64,000 bases of DNA from JAICXG01 sp963801255. Its GTDB lineage: Bacteria > Verrucomicrobiota > Verrucomicrobiia > Chthoniobacterales > UBA10450. The notes under the pieces are model-generated. The model was not told the origin of the DNA. It did no database searches and saw only the letters and a program-made list of their open reading frames with translations. The position numbers and the translations under genes are program-made. The stretch is from NCBI GenBank assembly GCA_963801255.1, contig CAWDEC010000015.1:62001-126000 (forward strand), in the 5' to 3' direction. This document shows positions 37,032 through 44,530 of the stretch, in pieces. Within the stretch, counting starts at the first letter, position 1. Each line of letters begins with the position of its first letter.

Positions 37032-37343
37032 GTGAAGAAAAAGAAGAAGGGAAACAAAGCTGGGCGCGATACAACCGTATCGCCGTTTCGAGACAGACTT
37101 TGGCAATTATTTGCCGATCTGGCCCATGGGATGGATGGCGCTGACGTGGTGACTGCGCTCAAGCAGGCTGGAGAAGAAATTTGGGCGGTCGGAATCGACG
37201 ATAGTTATAGCAACATGAGTCAGGCGGATCAGGACGCCGAGCCGCTGGGGAATGCTTTTGACATTACGTGGCTGACCGTTGTTTGCATCAAACTGAAGGA
37301 AATGAAGCAGGGCAGAAAACCTACCGTCCGCATTAAACCCTAG
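37032..37343 (+). CDS. hypothetical protein
   Basis: 103 residues from a GTG start, with no recognised family. It has a Lys-rich N-terminus (KKKKKGNK), then a compact acidic/aromatic middle (LWQLFADLAHGMDGADVVTALKQAGEEIWAVG) with predicted helices and a C-terminal LTVVCIKLKEM strand. No signal peptide or membrane segment. It is divergent from dnaE with about 220 bp between. Coding composition is reasonable but support is moderate. Confidence 0.5.
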   Translation: MKKKKKGNKAGRDTTVSPFRDRLWQLFADLAHGMDGADVVTALKQAGEEIWAVGIDDSYSNMSQADQDAEPLGNAFDITWLTVVCIKLKEMKQGRKPTVRIKP

Positions 37344-37428
37344 GACTCCTTTGATTGCTCGCCCGGTCAACGCCTAACGAACATAACCATCTCTCAGATG
37401 GAAAGTGCATCGCGGTCGCTTTGCGATT

Positions 37429-38019
37429 CTACTTCTTTTCCAGGAGCGGCAGGTAAGCTTCGTAGCCTGCACTTTTCATATCTTCGCTTGCAATGAAATG
37501 CAGGGCTCCCGATTGAATCGAGTAGCGCTTTCCGGTAGGCGACTTCGAATCATCGAAAAGGTGGCCGAGATGGGCGTCGCTGCGTTTTGCGCGCACCTCT
37601 GTGCGCTGCATGTCTTCTGAGTTATCAGCTTTCTCCACGAGAAGATCTTTCGAGATCGGTTTGCTAAAAGCGGGAATGCCGAGCCCGCTGTCATATTTGT
37701 CGAGCGAAGTGAAGAGAGGCTCGCCCGTGATCACATCCACGTAGATACCTGTCCGCACGTTGTTCCAGAACTCGTTCTGGAACGGTGTCTGGCTGCCATT
37801 TTCCCGCACCACCGAATATTCGTCGGGCTTCAGGCGGCCGCGCAAGACAGCATCGCTCGGCACCTGCCGATTAGCGTCAAAGCCTCGAGTTTCGCTTTTC
37901 TCTTTCTGCGCTTGGAAGAAAAAGAAAAGTGCGCCGGCCGTAAGGACGACGGCGACCGCCACTCCGGCGTACGTGCTAAGAGTGGATTTCTCCTCAATGC
38001 TGATTCGGCCTCCGTTCAT
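37429..38019 (-). CDS. msrB: MsrB-fold protein lacking the catalytic cysteine, membrane-anchored
   Basis: 196 residues. One N-terminal membrane helix (VAVAVVLTAGALFFFFQ) anchors a domain aligned with methionine-(R)-sulfoxide reductase B: GIYVDVITGEPLFTSLDKYDSGLGIPAF, RTEVRAKRSDAHLGHLFDD and TGKRYSIQSGALHFI. In MsrB the nucleophile is the Cys of RYCIN; here the codon is TCG, giving RYSIQ. The substrate-site Trp of GWP is also changed (GIP), and no zinc CxxC pairs are present. Normal reductase activity is unlikely from sequence. The fold may have been re-used for binding. Symbol given for family only. Confidence 0.8.
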   Translation of the reverse strand: MNGGRISIEEKSTLSTYAGVAVAVVLTAGALFFFFQAQKEKSETRGFDANRQVPSDAVLRGRLKPDEYSVVRENGSQTPFQNEFWNNVRTGIYVDVITGEPLFTSLDKYDSGLGIPAFSKPISKDLLVEKADNSEDMQRTEVRAKRSDAHLGHLFDDSKSPTGKRYSIQSGALHFIASEDMKSAGYEAYLPLLEKK

Positions 38020-38200
38020 CAGACTGCGCTCCGATCTCTATTAGATATATCATGCCCGCCAATCTTTCTTCAAGAACGGATTGACGGGCCTTCTGGTCGG
38101 CAGATTGAGGCCGGACCGGCCATGTGAAGTCGGGCCGTCGCTCGCGTGGCAAGGTAGACTACGCCACGGATTCTAGCATATCGAAATCAGGCGTTGATTT

Positions 38201-39439
38201 TTACCGCCAAAGCCGCTCACCCGGAAGGACAGGTTGATGCCATCGTCGCTGGACTTCATGGCTCGCTTCTTTTCTCGAGCTGATATCGGTCGAGATTCCA
38301 CAAAGACCGTACGGTTCGCCCGCTTCGTCCAGTAGAGGCACCTTCACCGAGATATAGGTTAGAATCTTGCCGTTGCGTATCATTTGCTCTTCAAACTGCG
38401 CCGGCTTGCGCGACTGAATGACCTGGAGATCATTCGCCCGCAAGGCGCTACCTATTTCTTTGCCGAACAACTCCACCGGAGAACGACCAATAATCTGGCC
38501 AGACTTAAAACCAAATGCGCGCTCATACTGTGCATTGACGAGGACGAAGCGGCTTTCCAGGTCTTTGATATAAACGATGGCGGTTGTATTATCGACAATA
38601 GTGCGTAGCTGCGCCTCACTCGCCCTGAGTTCGCGAGTGCGGCCGGCAATGATTTCGCTCGTGCGCTCTAACTCGGCTTGCAGTTGGCCTATTTCATCCT
38701 TGTCTTTCTCACTCGTGACCAGGGGCATTTCTGTTCGCAGCGCTCGCGCCGCAATCTGAAGTTGTTTCATGCGTCGCCGGATGAAGGCAATAAAAAGAAG
38801 CAGGCTTCCTATAATGGAGAGCAAGGCAATGCTGATAGTTATCCCTACAATCTTGATTGACTGGTCATGATCTTGCTTGGATCGGCTAAGTCGCAGCCGT
38901 TGCAGTTGGTCTTCCTCGCGGTCAATCTGCTCGACTGCGGCGCGCGCCGCCTTCATGGCTGCGTCGGAACTGTTAAGGATCCCATCCGATTCAGTCAAAG
39001 GTCTGCCTCCGGACTCGAGGAGGGTTTCCATTCGCTTCATTTTCGTAAGAATAAGCGGCCTCAATTCCGAGGCGCGGGCCAATTGCAGCGGGTTGTCGGC
39101 AACCTGGCGCTCGATCTCATCCAGGCGGCGCAACGCATCTTTCTTTTCCTCGCCAAACCGATGCTTCATTTCCGGCCGAAGACTGATCGCGTAGCCTCTG
39201 GCTGCGCTTTCCATTCCAAGCAAGCTGATGAGCAGATCGCGCAAGTCGCTTCGCACAACCTCCGAATGTGCCACCCAGCGTTCTTCCTCCGCTTCTTTTT
39301 CGACATCCTGGTGGTAAAGGTTCAATCCAAACGTGAGAACGACGATCGGAAATCCGAGCGCGACGATCCCTTTGGCGACCAACGGAAGATCGCGCCAAAG
39401 TCGTCGGACAAGGAAACCCTGGCTCGAGTTTGAGCCCAT
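38201..39439 (-). CDS. CHASE3-PAS membrane sensor without an output domain
   Basis: 412 residues from ATG 39439 (the open frame reaches 39550). A first membrane helix (KGIVALGFPIVVLTFGLNLY) leads to a CHASE3-type periplasmic helical domain (GMESAARGYAISLRPEM), a second helix (VGITISIALLSIIGSLLLFIAF), a short linker helix with HAMP-like character, and one PAS domain (LRTIVDNTTAIVYIKDLESRFV..NAQYERAFGF) ending in CGISTDISSRKEA. The protein then stops after ~20 residues with no kinase, GGDEF or methyl-accepting domain. It is either truncated or a stand-alone sensor. Divergent from the YheO-like gene at 39623. Confidence 0.8.
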   Translation of the reverse strand: MGSNSSQGFLVRRLWRDLPLVAKGIVALGFPIVVLTFGLNLYHQDVEKEAEEERWVAHSEVVRSDLRDLLISLLGMESAARGYAISLRPEMKHRFGEEKKDALRRLDEIERQVADNPLQLARASELRPLILTKMKRMETLLESGGRPLTESDGILNSSDAAMKAARAAVEQIDREEDQLQRLRLSRSKQDHDQSIKIVGITISIALLSIIGSLLLFIAFIRRRMKQLQIAARALRTEMPLVTSEKDKDEIGQLQAELERTSEIIAGRTRELRASEAQLRTIVDNTTAIVYIKDLESRFVLVNAQYERAFGFKSGQIIGRSPVELFGKEIGSALRANDLQVIQSRKPAQFEEQMIRNGKILTYISVKVPLLDEAGEPYGLCGISTDISSRKEASHEVQRRWHQPVLPGERLWR

Positions 39440-39622
39440 GGACCCGCTATGCAGCGGGAAACATGCCTGACACTGGGATTTGCTAACGGCCGCCTGGGAC
39501 GAACTTGTTCGAAGGCACGTCGCGCTTCGCGCCGCGCGGCGTCGCCTCATGGCGAACGACAGCCCTGACCGGCATTGCCCATTTCCCCTTCCACCGGCGG
39601 AATTTCTCCTTCATATTAAAGT

Positions 39623-40480
39623 ATGTCGGTTTGCGTGGGGGCCTTTGGGAATGATGTCACGAGCAACGTGCTCGCCTCTGTCATCGCATCGAGCATTCTT
39701 TTCGCCGTCGGATTCCTCTGGGGAAAATACAAGGAGCGCCATCGCTTTGGCCGGAAACTTGAGGAATACGATTTCTATCCCTACACGATCAACCGGGACA
39801 ACTTTCCTGAGTTCAATCTCAACAACTTTCGCCTCGGGATGCACTACTTCCTCCGCAACTTTGACCCGATGGCGGCACGCCAACTGATCTTTATCGGCGA
39901 ACAAAATAACGTTAAGACCAAACTCGAACTGGCGGAGCAAAAGGTCTATGCCCGGCTTTTCGTTCGTTATGATGGTAAGCGGATCGCTGATGACACTCGA
40001 GAGTACCTTGAGAACTTTTCCAGGATCGTACACTTAATCGGCAAGTCTTTCCCAGATCTCGGAATTGAAGTTCTACTGCACGACCTATCGAACCCTTCAC
40101 GCTCGCTCGTCGGGTTGGAAAACAATGTTACTGGGCGTCATCTCCACGACGGCACAACAAATCTCGTCATCGACTTAAAGAAGCGGCAGATGTCGCACGA
40201 AGAGAAACTAAACTACGAGCTGAACCTCGGTTCACGTAAGTTTAAGTGCACGACCATTCCGATCATCAGGCCGGAGTACGGAGTGGTTGGCGCCGTCTGC
40301 ATCAATGTGGACGCTAACTACCTGACCGAGGAGGTGCTGAGTTCCTCGGAAAAGGTCACGAACTTCTTTCAGACCTTCTGTCGAACCGACATGCAACTGG
40401 ACGAAAACATTCTAAGCCGCGAAGAATATGCCAAAGCTTGCAAGGGCAAACGCCATTTCAAAGACTCGCGCTTTGAATAG
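39623..40480 (+). CDS. membrane-anchored YheO-like PAS domain protein
   Basis: 285 residues. One N-terminal helix (NVLASVIASSILFAVGFLWG) is followed by ~100 residues with no recognised domain. Residues ~140-255 then match the YheO-type PAS domain: SFPDLGIEVLLHDLSNPSRSLVGLENN-VTGR, FKCTTIPIIRPEYGVVGAVCINVD. In YheO proteins this PAS precedes a helix-turn-helix; here no HTH follows. It may be a membrane sensor protein working with the divergent CHASE3-PAS gene. No copy of the dispersed nonamer is present. The domain call rests on motif recall, not a search. Confidence 0.65.
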   Translation: MSVCVGAFGNDVTSNVLASVIASSILFAVGFLWGKYKERHRFGRKLEEYDFYPYTINRDNFPEFNLNNFRLGMHYFLRNFDPMAARQLIFIGEQNNVKTKLELAEQKVYARLFVRYDGKRIADDTREYLENFSRIVHLIGKSFPDLGIEVLLHDLSNPSRSLVGLENNVTGRHLHDGTTNLVIDLKKRQMSHEEKLNYELNLGSRKFKCTTIPIIRPEYGVVGAVCINVDANYLTEEVLSSSEKVTNFFQTFCRTDMQLDENILSREEYAKACKGKRHFKDSRFE

Positions 40481-40520
40481 TTATCCCTGCGCCTTCTAAT
40501 CGTCTACGGACGTCGCTGTT

Positions 40521-42218
40521 CTATTTGGTTTGCGCTTTCGCCAGGGTTTTCTGAGTTCCGCGGTCAAGTGTTTGCTTCGTCTTCGTTGCGGCGGCTCCCG
40601 ATCCGTTCCGTGGCAAAACACGTATAATCGCCATCATGCCGCCGTCTTCATGGTCGAGGATATGGCAATGATAGACGAAATCACCAACGTCCGGTCCGCG
40701 GAAGTCCATGCGCACGGTTACACTGGGATAGGGTCCTGTCTCGGTCCAATAAGGGATGTCGACCGTATCAAGCATTTGACGTTCCGTGGGAGGCACTGGT
40801 TTACCATTGCGCTGCAGCAGCCCGAAATGGATTTGGTGCATGTGAAACTCGTGGTTTTCGTTCGCGCGATTCTGGATTATCCAATCTTCAACAGAGCCCT
40901 GAGTCGTGACGATCGCCGGAGGGTCATCCATGCTGTAAGGTTTCGGGGTTTGGCCATCGACTGTGATATAGAAGTTGTTGTCGTCTTCCGAGAAATAGAG
41001 CGTTCGGGTCTTGACCGGCTTGGCGTCGAAAAGTCCGGCAAAGCGTTGCGCCGGTGGTGGACCGGAGACCTCAGGTAACCTTCGATTTGAAGAGTTAGTC
41101 GTTGTTGAGGTTGAGATATTGAAAAGCGGACGCAACGGATCCGGATCGCCACCGGGGCCGGTATCCACTTTACGGGTGACCAGGCGAGCTACCCTCGCAG
41201 AAGAGGAAGGACCCGTGACGATAAACTCTGCCCGGCCGGCGGGCGGAATCAGCAGGTCGGTCTTGGTGATACTCCTGGCGTGACCTGAGCCGGTCTGCGA
41301 ACCAAGGGCGATGCTGTCGAGTGAGATGATTTCCAGCGGTTGTGGCACGCCATCATAGAGTAACTGGATATCAAGAATGGTAACTGCAGCGGAATTGACC
41401 AGACGCCAAAACTGTTTCTCTCCCGGTTGCATGACATACTCAGCCGGAACGAAAGCCGGACTACCTACAGGAACATAATTCACTGAGAGATCGGCCGCGG
41501 CGTCGTCATCTAATGGTTTGTGCCTCTGCCCATGCCGCTTCGGCGGTGGGTTTGCGGGCTTATTGTCCCGTACCACGATCAATTCCTGGGGAAGTCCAGC
41601 GACCTCGGGGTTCACGTTTTCGATTCCTTCCACCACGATGACTCCCGTCGCCCCACCCTGCACCGACGCTGTGGCAAGCCCGTGGATATGCGGATGATAC
41701 CAGTAAAGACCGGGCGGCTCGTTCTTTGGGAAGTGGACTTCATAGCGAAACGTTTCGCCAGTGTTAATGATCGTCTTGATGACTTCGTCCTGATGACAGA
41801 TGGGCGGAGTGTTAGTGCCGTGATAGTGAAGGTTGACCGAAGCTGAGGTCATATTGAGAGCCCCGCATCCACCCTCGCCCGCTTTCGAGATATCCATTCC
41901 GGGCATATCCGGCATCTTGCCGACAGTCTCGGGGACAAGGTTCGTCAGGTTGATGACCAGAGTGTCGCCCGGCTGGACGTGCAGTGTCGGCGACTGGGAA
42001 CCATCGGAATTGATAAAGCAATACTTGGGGTTATCAGTTTCATCGGGCGATGTCTGATAACTCAGGTCGACCGTCAGAACGCCATCCTTGCTATAAAGGT
42101 CCTCAGGTTCTTGAATGACACTTCCTGCCGGAAAACGTGCGCACGGATCCTGCGCCAGAGCTCCCAGTTGTGAGGCGACAAGCGCCAGTCCCGCCAGTAT
42201 TATTTTTTTACTTTTCAT
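40521..42218 (-). CDS. secreted multicopper oxidase
   Basis: 565 residues from ATG 42218, with a signal peptide (IILAGLALVASQLGALAQ). All copper-binding boxes of a three-domain multicopper oxidase are present: LHYHGTNTPP, LYWYHPHIHGLA, HEFHMHQIHFGLL and YHCHILDHEDGGMMA (the HCH of type 1/3 sites with the axial Met). It would oxidise a phenolic, aromatic or metal substrate with reduction of O2 to water in the periplasm or outside. A basic tail of ~20 residues follows the last box. No metallochaperone or export gene adjoins. Confidence 0.92.
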   Translation of the reverse strand: MKSKKIILAGLALVASQLGALAQDPCARFPAGSVIQEPEDLYSKDGVLTVDLSYQTSPDETDNPKYCFINSDGSQSPTLHVQPGDTLVINLTNLVPETVGKMPDMPGMDISKAGEGGCGALNMTSASVNLHYHGTNTPPICHQDEVIKTIINTGETFRYEVHFPKNEPPGLYWYHPHIHGLATASVQGGATGVIVVEGIENVNPEVAGLPQELIVVRDNKPANPPPKRHGQRHKPLDDDAAADLSVNYVPVGSPAFVPAEYVMQPGEKQFWRLVNSAAVTILDIQLLYDGVPQPLEIISLDSIALGSQTGSGHARSITKTDLLIPPAGRAEFIVTGPSSSARVARLVTRKVDTGPGGDPDPLRPLFNISTSTTTNSSNRRLPEVSGPPPAQRFAGLFDAKPVKTRTLYFSEDDNNFYITVDGQTPKPYSMDDPPAIVTTQGSVEDWIIQNRANENHEFHMHQIHFGLLQRNGKPVPPTERQMLDTVDIPYWTETGPYPSVTVRMDFRGPDVGDFVYHCHILDHEDGGMMAIIRVLPRNGSGAAATKTKQTLDRGTQKTLAKAQTK

Positions 42219-42337
42219 ATCTCGCCAAACTAACTGCTCAAGCAGGGGTCGCGCCACGGCGCCCATCTCTCAGGACGCCGTGGCTTGATTGTGACTTAAA
42301 CCTTTCAACGAATGGATCACCCATCCGTTGCAACTAA

Positions 42338-43858
42338 CTATTGGATGGTGATTTGCTTGGAACGGGATGCAATGCCGTTAGCTACCACAACGAGCGTGCT
42401 GGCACCGGTCTCCATTCCTGCGGGAATATCCACCATGGTGGTAACGACTGCGCTACCCGTCGCTATTCCCATCGTGCTGTGATCGTGGGTACGGGCATAG
42501 AAGACATGACCTGTGGTGCGGTTCTTGAGGCGCACGATCGGGTAGTTACTCGACGATGTGCCATCATCGCCATAGTCAGTACCGACATCGAGCCCATTGA
42601 ACTGCGTGCCCGAGAGCTGAACGGTCGTGCCGCGCGTCGCCGTGCGAGGTGCCGAAGTAATCGTCGGCGCCCAGGAAGGATCGGGCCGGCCTTTCGAAGA
42701 GAAGAGCTCAGCATCGATCGTCTGGCCATCCGCAATCACCATGAGGACTTCACCCGAGGGCAAAAGGAGCATTCGACCCTGCCAGGATTGGTGTGAGCCC
42801 GAGCTTTGTGTGGCAGGGGCCGGAGTGAAGCTGATTCCATCAAAAAGGTAGAGCGTCCCGCTTCCCTGGAAGACACCCGGGCTGGTATAAGCAAGGATGG
42901 TGCTGTCCGGTAAGATGGCGCAAGGTGCGTCCGCCATGTCGTTGCCACCCGGAAAGTCCGGGCCCGCAGCCCACGTGCCGGTAGCAGTGTTGTAAAGCGC
43001 CGTGTGTGGGAGAGCACCAAAGGCGGCCACCGTTCCGTCCGGCCGCTGCATCATTGGGCCGATCTCGAGAAAGCTAGGATCAGGCAGATGCGCAATCGTG
43101 CTCCCGGCACTCGTCCATTGCTGAGTGGTTGGGTTATAGGTCTCCGAGTTCGTGCCGTTCTCGCAATCGACCGTCAGGAGGTTGCCGTTGGGCAGCTTGC
43201 AAAAGCCTTCTTCCACGAAGGGATCGGCTTTGCCGGTACCGACCGCAGTCCAGGTGAGAGTCGAAGAGTTGAAGTTAACCTGTTTGGTGGTGAAAACACC
43301 GGCCTGGCCCAGAGTGAAAGTGCCGTCGTTCAGCACAGCGCAAGGAGCATCACCGATGTTCGCCCAACCGGCGGGCGGATTGACCGTTGTCCAGGTATTG
43401 GCAACCGGGTCGTAGATCGCGCCCATGTTTGTCTCAACCTGTTGGAGGTGATTGTATTCTCCACCTTCTACCAGAACGCGACCATCCTTGAGGACCGCGG
43501 AAGCATAATAAAGCGGCGCATAGGTGGATGACATGGAGGCCAACTGCGACCACGTGCCTTTGAGATAACTGCCGGTGTTATCGGGAGTGAGCCGCCACCA
43601 GTTACTGCTATTGTATTGATGCATCATCACCGTGCCGTCAGTGAGAAGGACCGAGCTGTCGGTTTGAAAAGTTGGTTGATTGACCAGTCGCGTCCATCTG
43701 CCGGTGGCGGCTTCATCGTGGCCGGACATCCCGAGGCGCTGGGCGGGGGCGGTTTGAACGACGGCGCATAGCAGCACCATCGTGAAGGCGCTTGCCATGG
43801 CGGAGACAACTCCCCGGCGGCGAAACGCGTTGCAATTAAAGGAGACAGTACGTGTCAT
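42338..43858 (-). CDS. secreted galactose-oxidase-like kelch protein
   Basis: 506 residues from ATG 43858, preceded by GGAGGG and followed by a signal peptide (SAFTMVLLCAVVQTAPAQ). Repeats of the type VLKDGRVLVEGGEYN, AVLNDGTFTLGQ, CKLPNGNLLTVD, AILPDSTILAYT and LLPSGEVLMVIADG form a kelch-like propeller. The last ~100 residues (TSAPRTATRGTTVQLSG..., ARTHDHSTMGIATG) match the early-set beta-sandwich of galactose/glyoxal oxidases. A copper radical oxidase is possible, but the Cys-Tyr crosslink pair was not confidently located. Confidence 0.75.
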   Translation of the reverse strand: MTRTVSFNCNAFRRRGVVSAMASAFTMVLLCAVVQTAPAQRLGMSGHDEAATGRWTRLVNQPTFQTDSSVLLTDGTVMMHQYNSSNWWRLTPDNTGSYLKGTWSQLASMSSTYAPLYYASAVLKDGRVLVEGGEYNHLQQVETNMGAIYDPVANTWTTVNPPAGWANIGDAPCAVLNDGTFTLGQAGVFTTKQVNFNSSTLTWTAVGTGKADPFVEEGFCKLPNGNLLTVDCENGTNSETYNPTTQQWTSAGSTIAHLPDPSFLEIGPMMQRPDGTVAAFGALPHTALYNTATGTWAAGPDFPGGNDMADAPCAILPDSTILAYTSPGVFQGSGTLYLFDGISFTPAPATQSSGSHQSWQGRMLLLPSGEVLMVIADGQTIDAELFSSKGRPDPSWAPTITSAPRTATRGTTVQLSGTQFNGLDVGTDYGDDGTSSSNYPIVRLKNRTTGHVFYARTHDHSTMGIATGSAVVTTMVDIPAGMETGASTLVVVANGIASRSKQITIQ

Positions 43859-43966
43859 GCCCTCCAGCCTGCCGGGCTGCGGAAGTCTTGACAAGCGAAA
43901 TCTGACGATGCCGTAAGAATTCCCGATTTTCGCGGACCTGCGCAGCTTTGCTTCGGGCAAAGGCCC

Positions 43967-44293
43967 TCAGAATTTGAAGGCGAAAAAGACCGCGCCCAGG
44001 ATGAAGAGGTAGGAGACGCAATAGTTCCACTTCACCGGCGAGCGGAAAAGCAGGAACGCCACCGCGGTAAATACGACGAGAGTGACGCATTCCTGCAGGA
44101 TCTTGAGCTGCGGCACAGTCCATTCCTGCGAGCCGATCCGGTTGGCAGGCACCTGGAAGATGTATTCGAAAAGCGCCAGTCCCCAACTTGCCAGAATCAC
44201 CAGCCAGAGAGGCTGATCTTTAAACTTGAGATGGCCATACCAGGCGAGGTTCATGAACGCGTTGGAAATGGTGAGCAGGAGAATCGTCTTCAT
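43967..44293 (-). CDS. DUF486 (DMT-like) small membrane protein
   Basis: 108 residues from ATG 44293. Four hydrophobic helices are visible (LLLTISNAFMNLAWYGHL, LWLVILASWGLALFEYIF, CVTLVVFTAVAFLLF, YCVSYLFILGAVFFAF), with the family-typical PANRIGSQEW and QLKILQE between helices 2 and 3. The DUF486 family is uncharacterised and resembles half-size drug/metabolite transporters. It ends ~110 bp before the galactose-oxidase-like gene on the same strand and starts divergently from the cupredoxin fusion. Confidence 0.85.
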   Translation of the reverse strand: MKTILLLTISNAFMNLAWYGHLKFKDQPLWLVILASWGLALFEYIFQVPANRIGSQEWTVPQLKILQECVTLVVFTAVAFLLFRSPVKWNYCVSYLFILGAVFFAFKF

Positions 44294-44454
44294 GTTTGGG
44301 CGAACCGACAGTCGACTCTTCGAGCGCACTCGCCAGCGCAAATTTGGCCTCTGGCTGGCTGCCCAAACGTCATCGTCTTGTCAGAGTCGAGTAAGCTGAC
44401 AATCTCAAAGCGGAGCGACTCTCGGCCCTCTTCTTTGCTCGTTAGGCAAGCATT

Positions 44455-44472
44455 GGTAACAAATGTGTTACC
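44455..44472. promoter_or_regulatory. perfect 7-bp palindrome GGTAACA-N4-TGTTACC, candidate operator
   Basis: GGTAACAAATGTGTTACC lies between the divergent DUF486 (start 44293) and cupredoxin-dehydrogenase (ATG 44531) genes. Its centre is about 67 bp upstream of the 44531 ATG, the same spacing as the second exact copy has to its gene at 53235. An inverted repeat of this form is typical of a dimeric regulator site; the regulator is unknown. Confidence 0.5.
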
Positions 44473-44530
44473 GTTCTCCGGTCGCTTCGGATGCACAGAC
44501 AGGCGAACATGCGTGCGAACCAAACACGTC

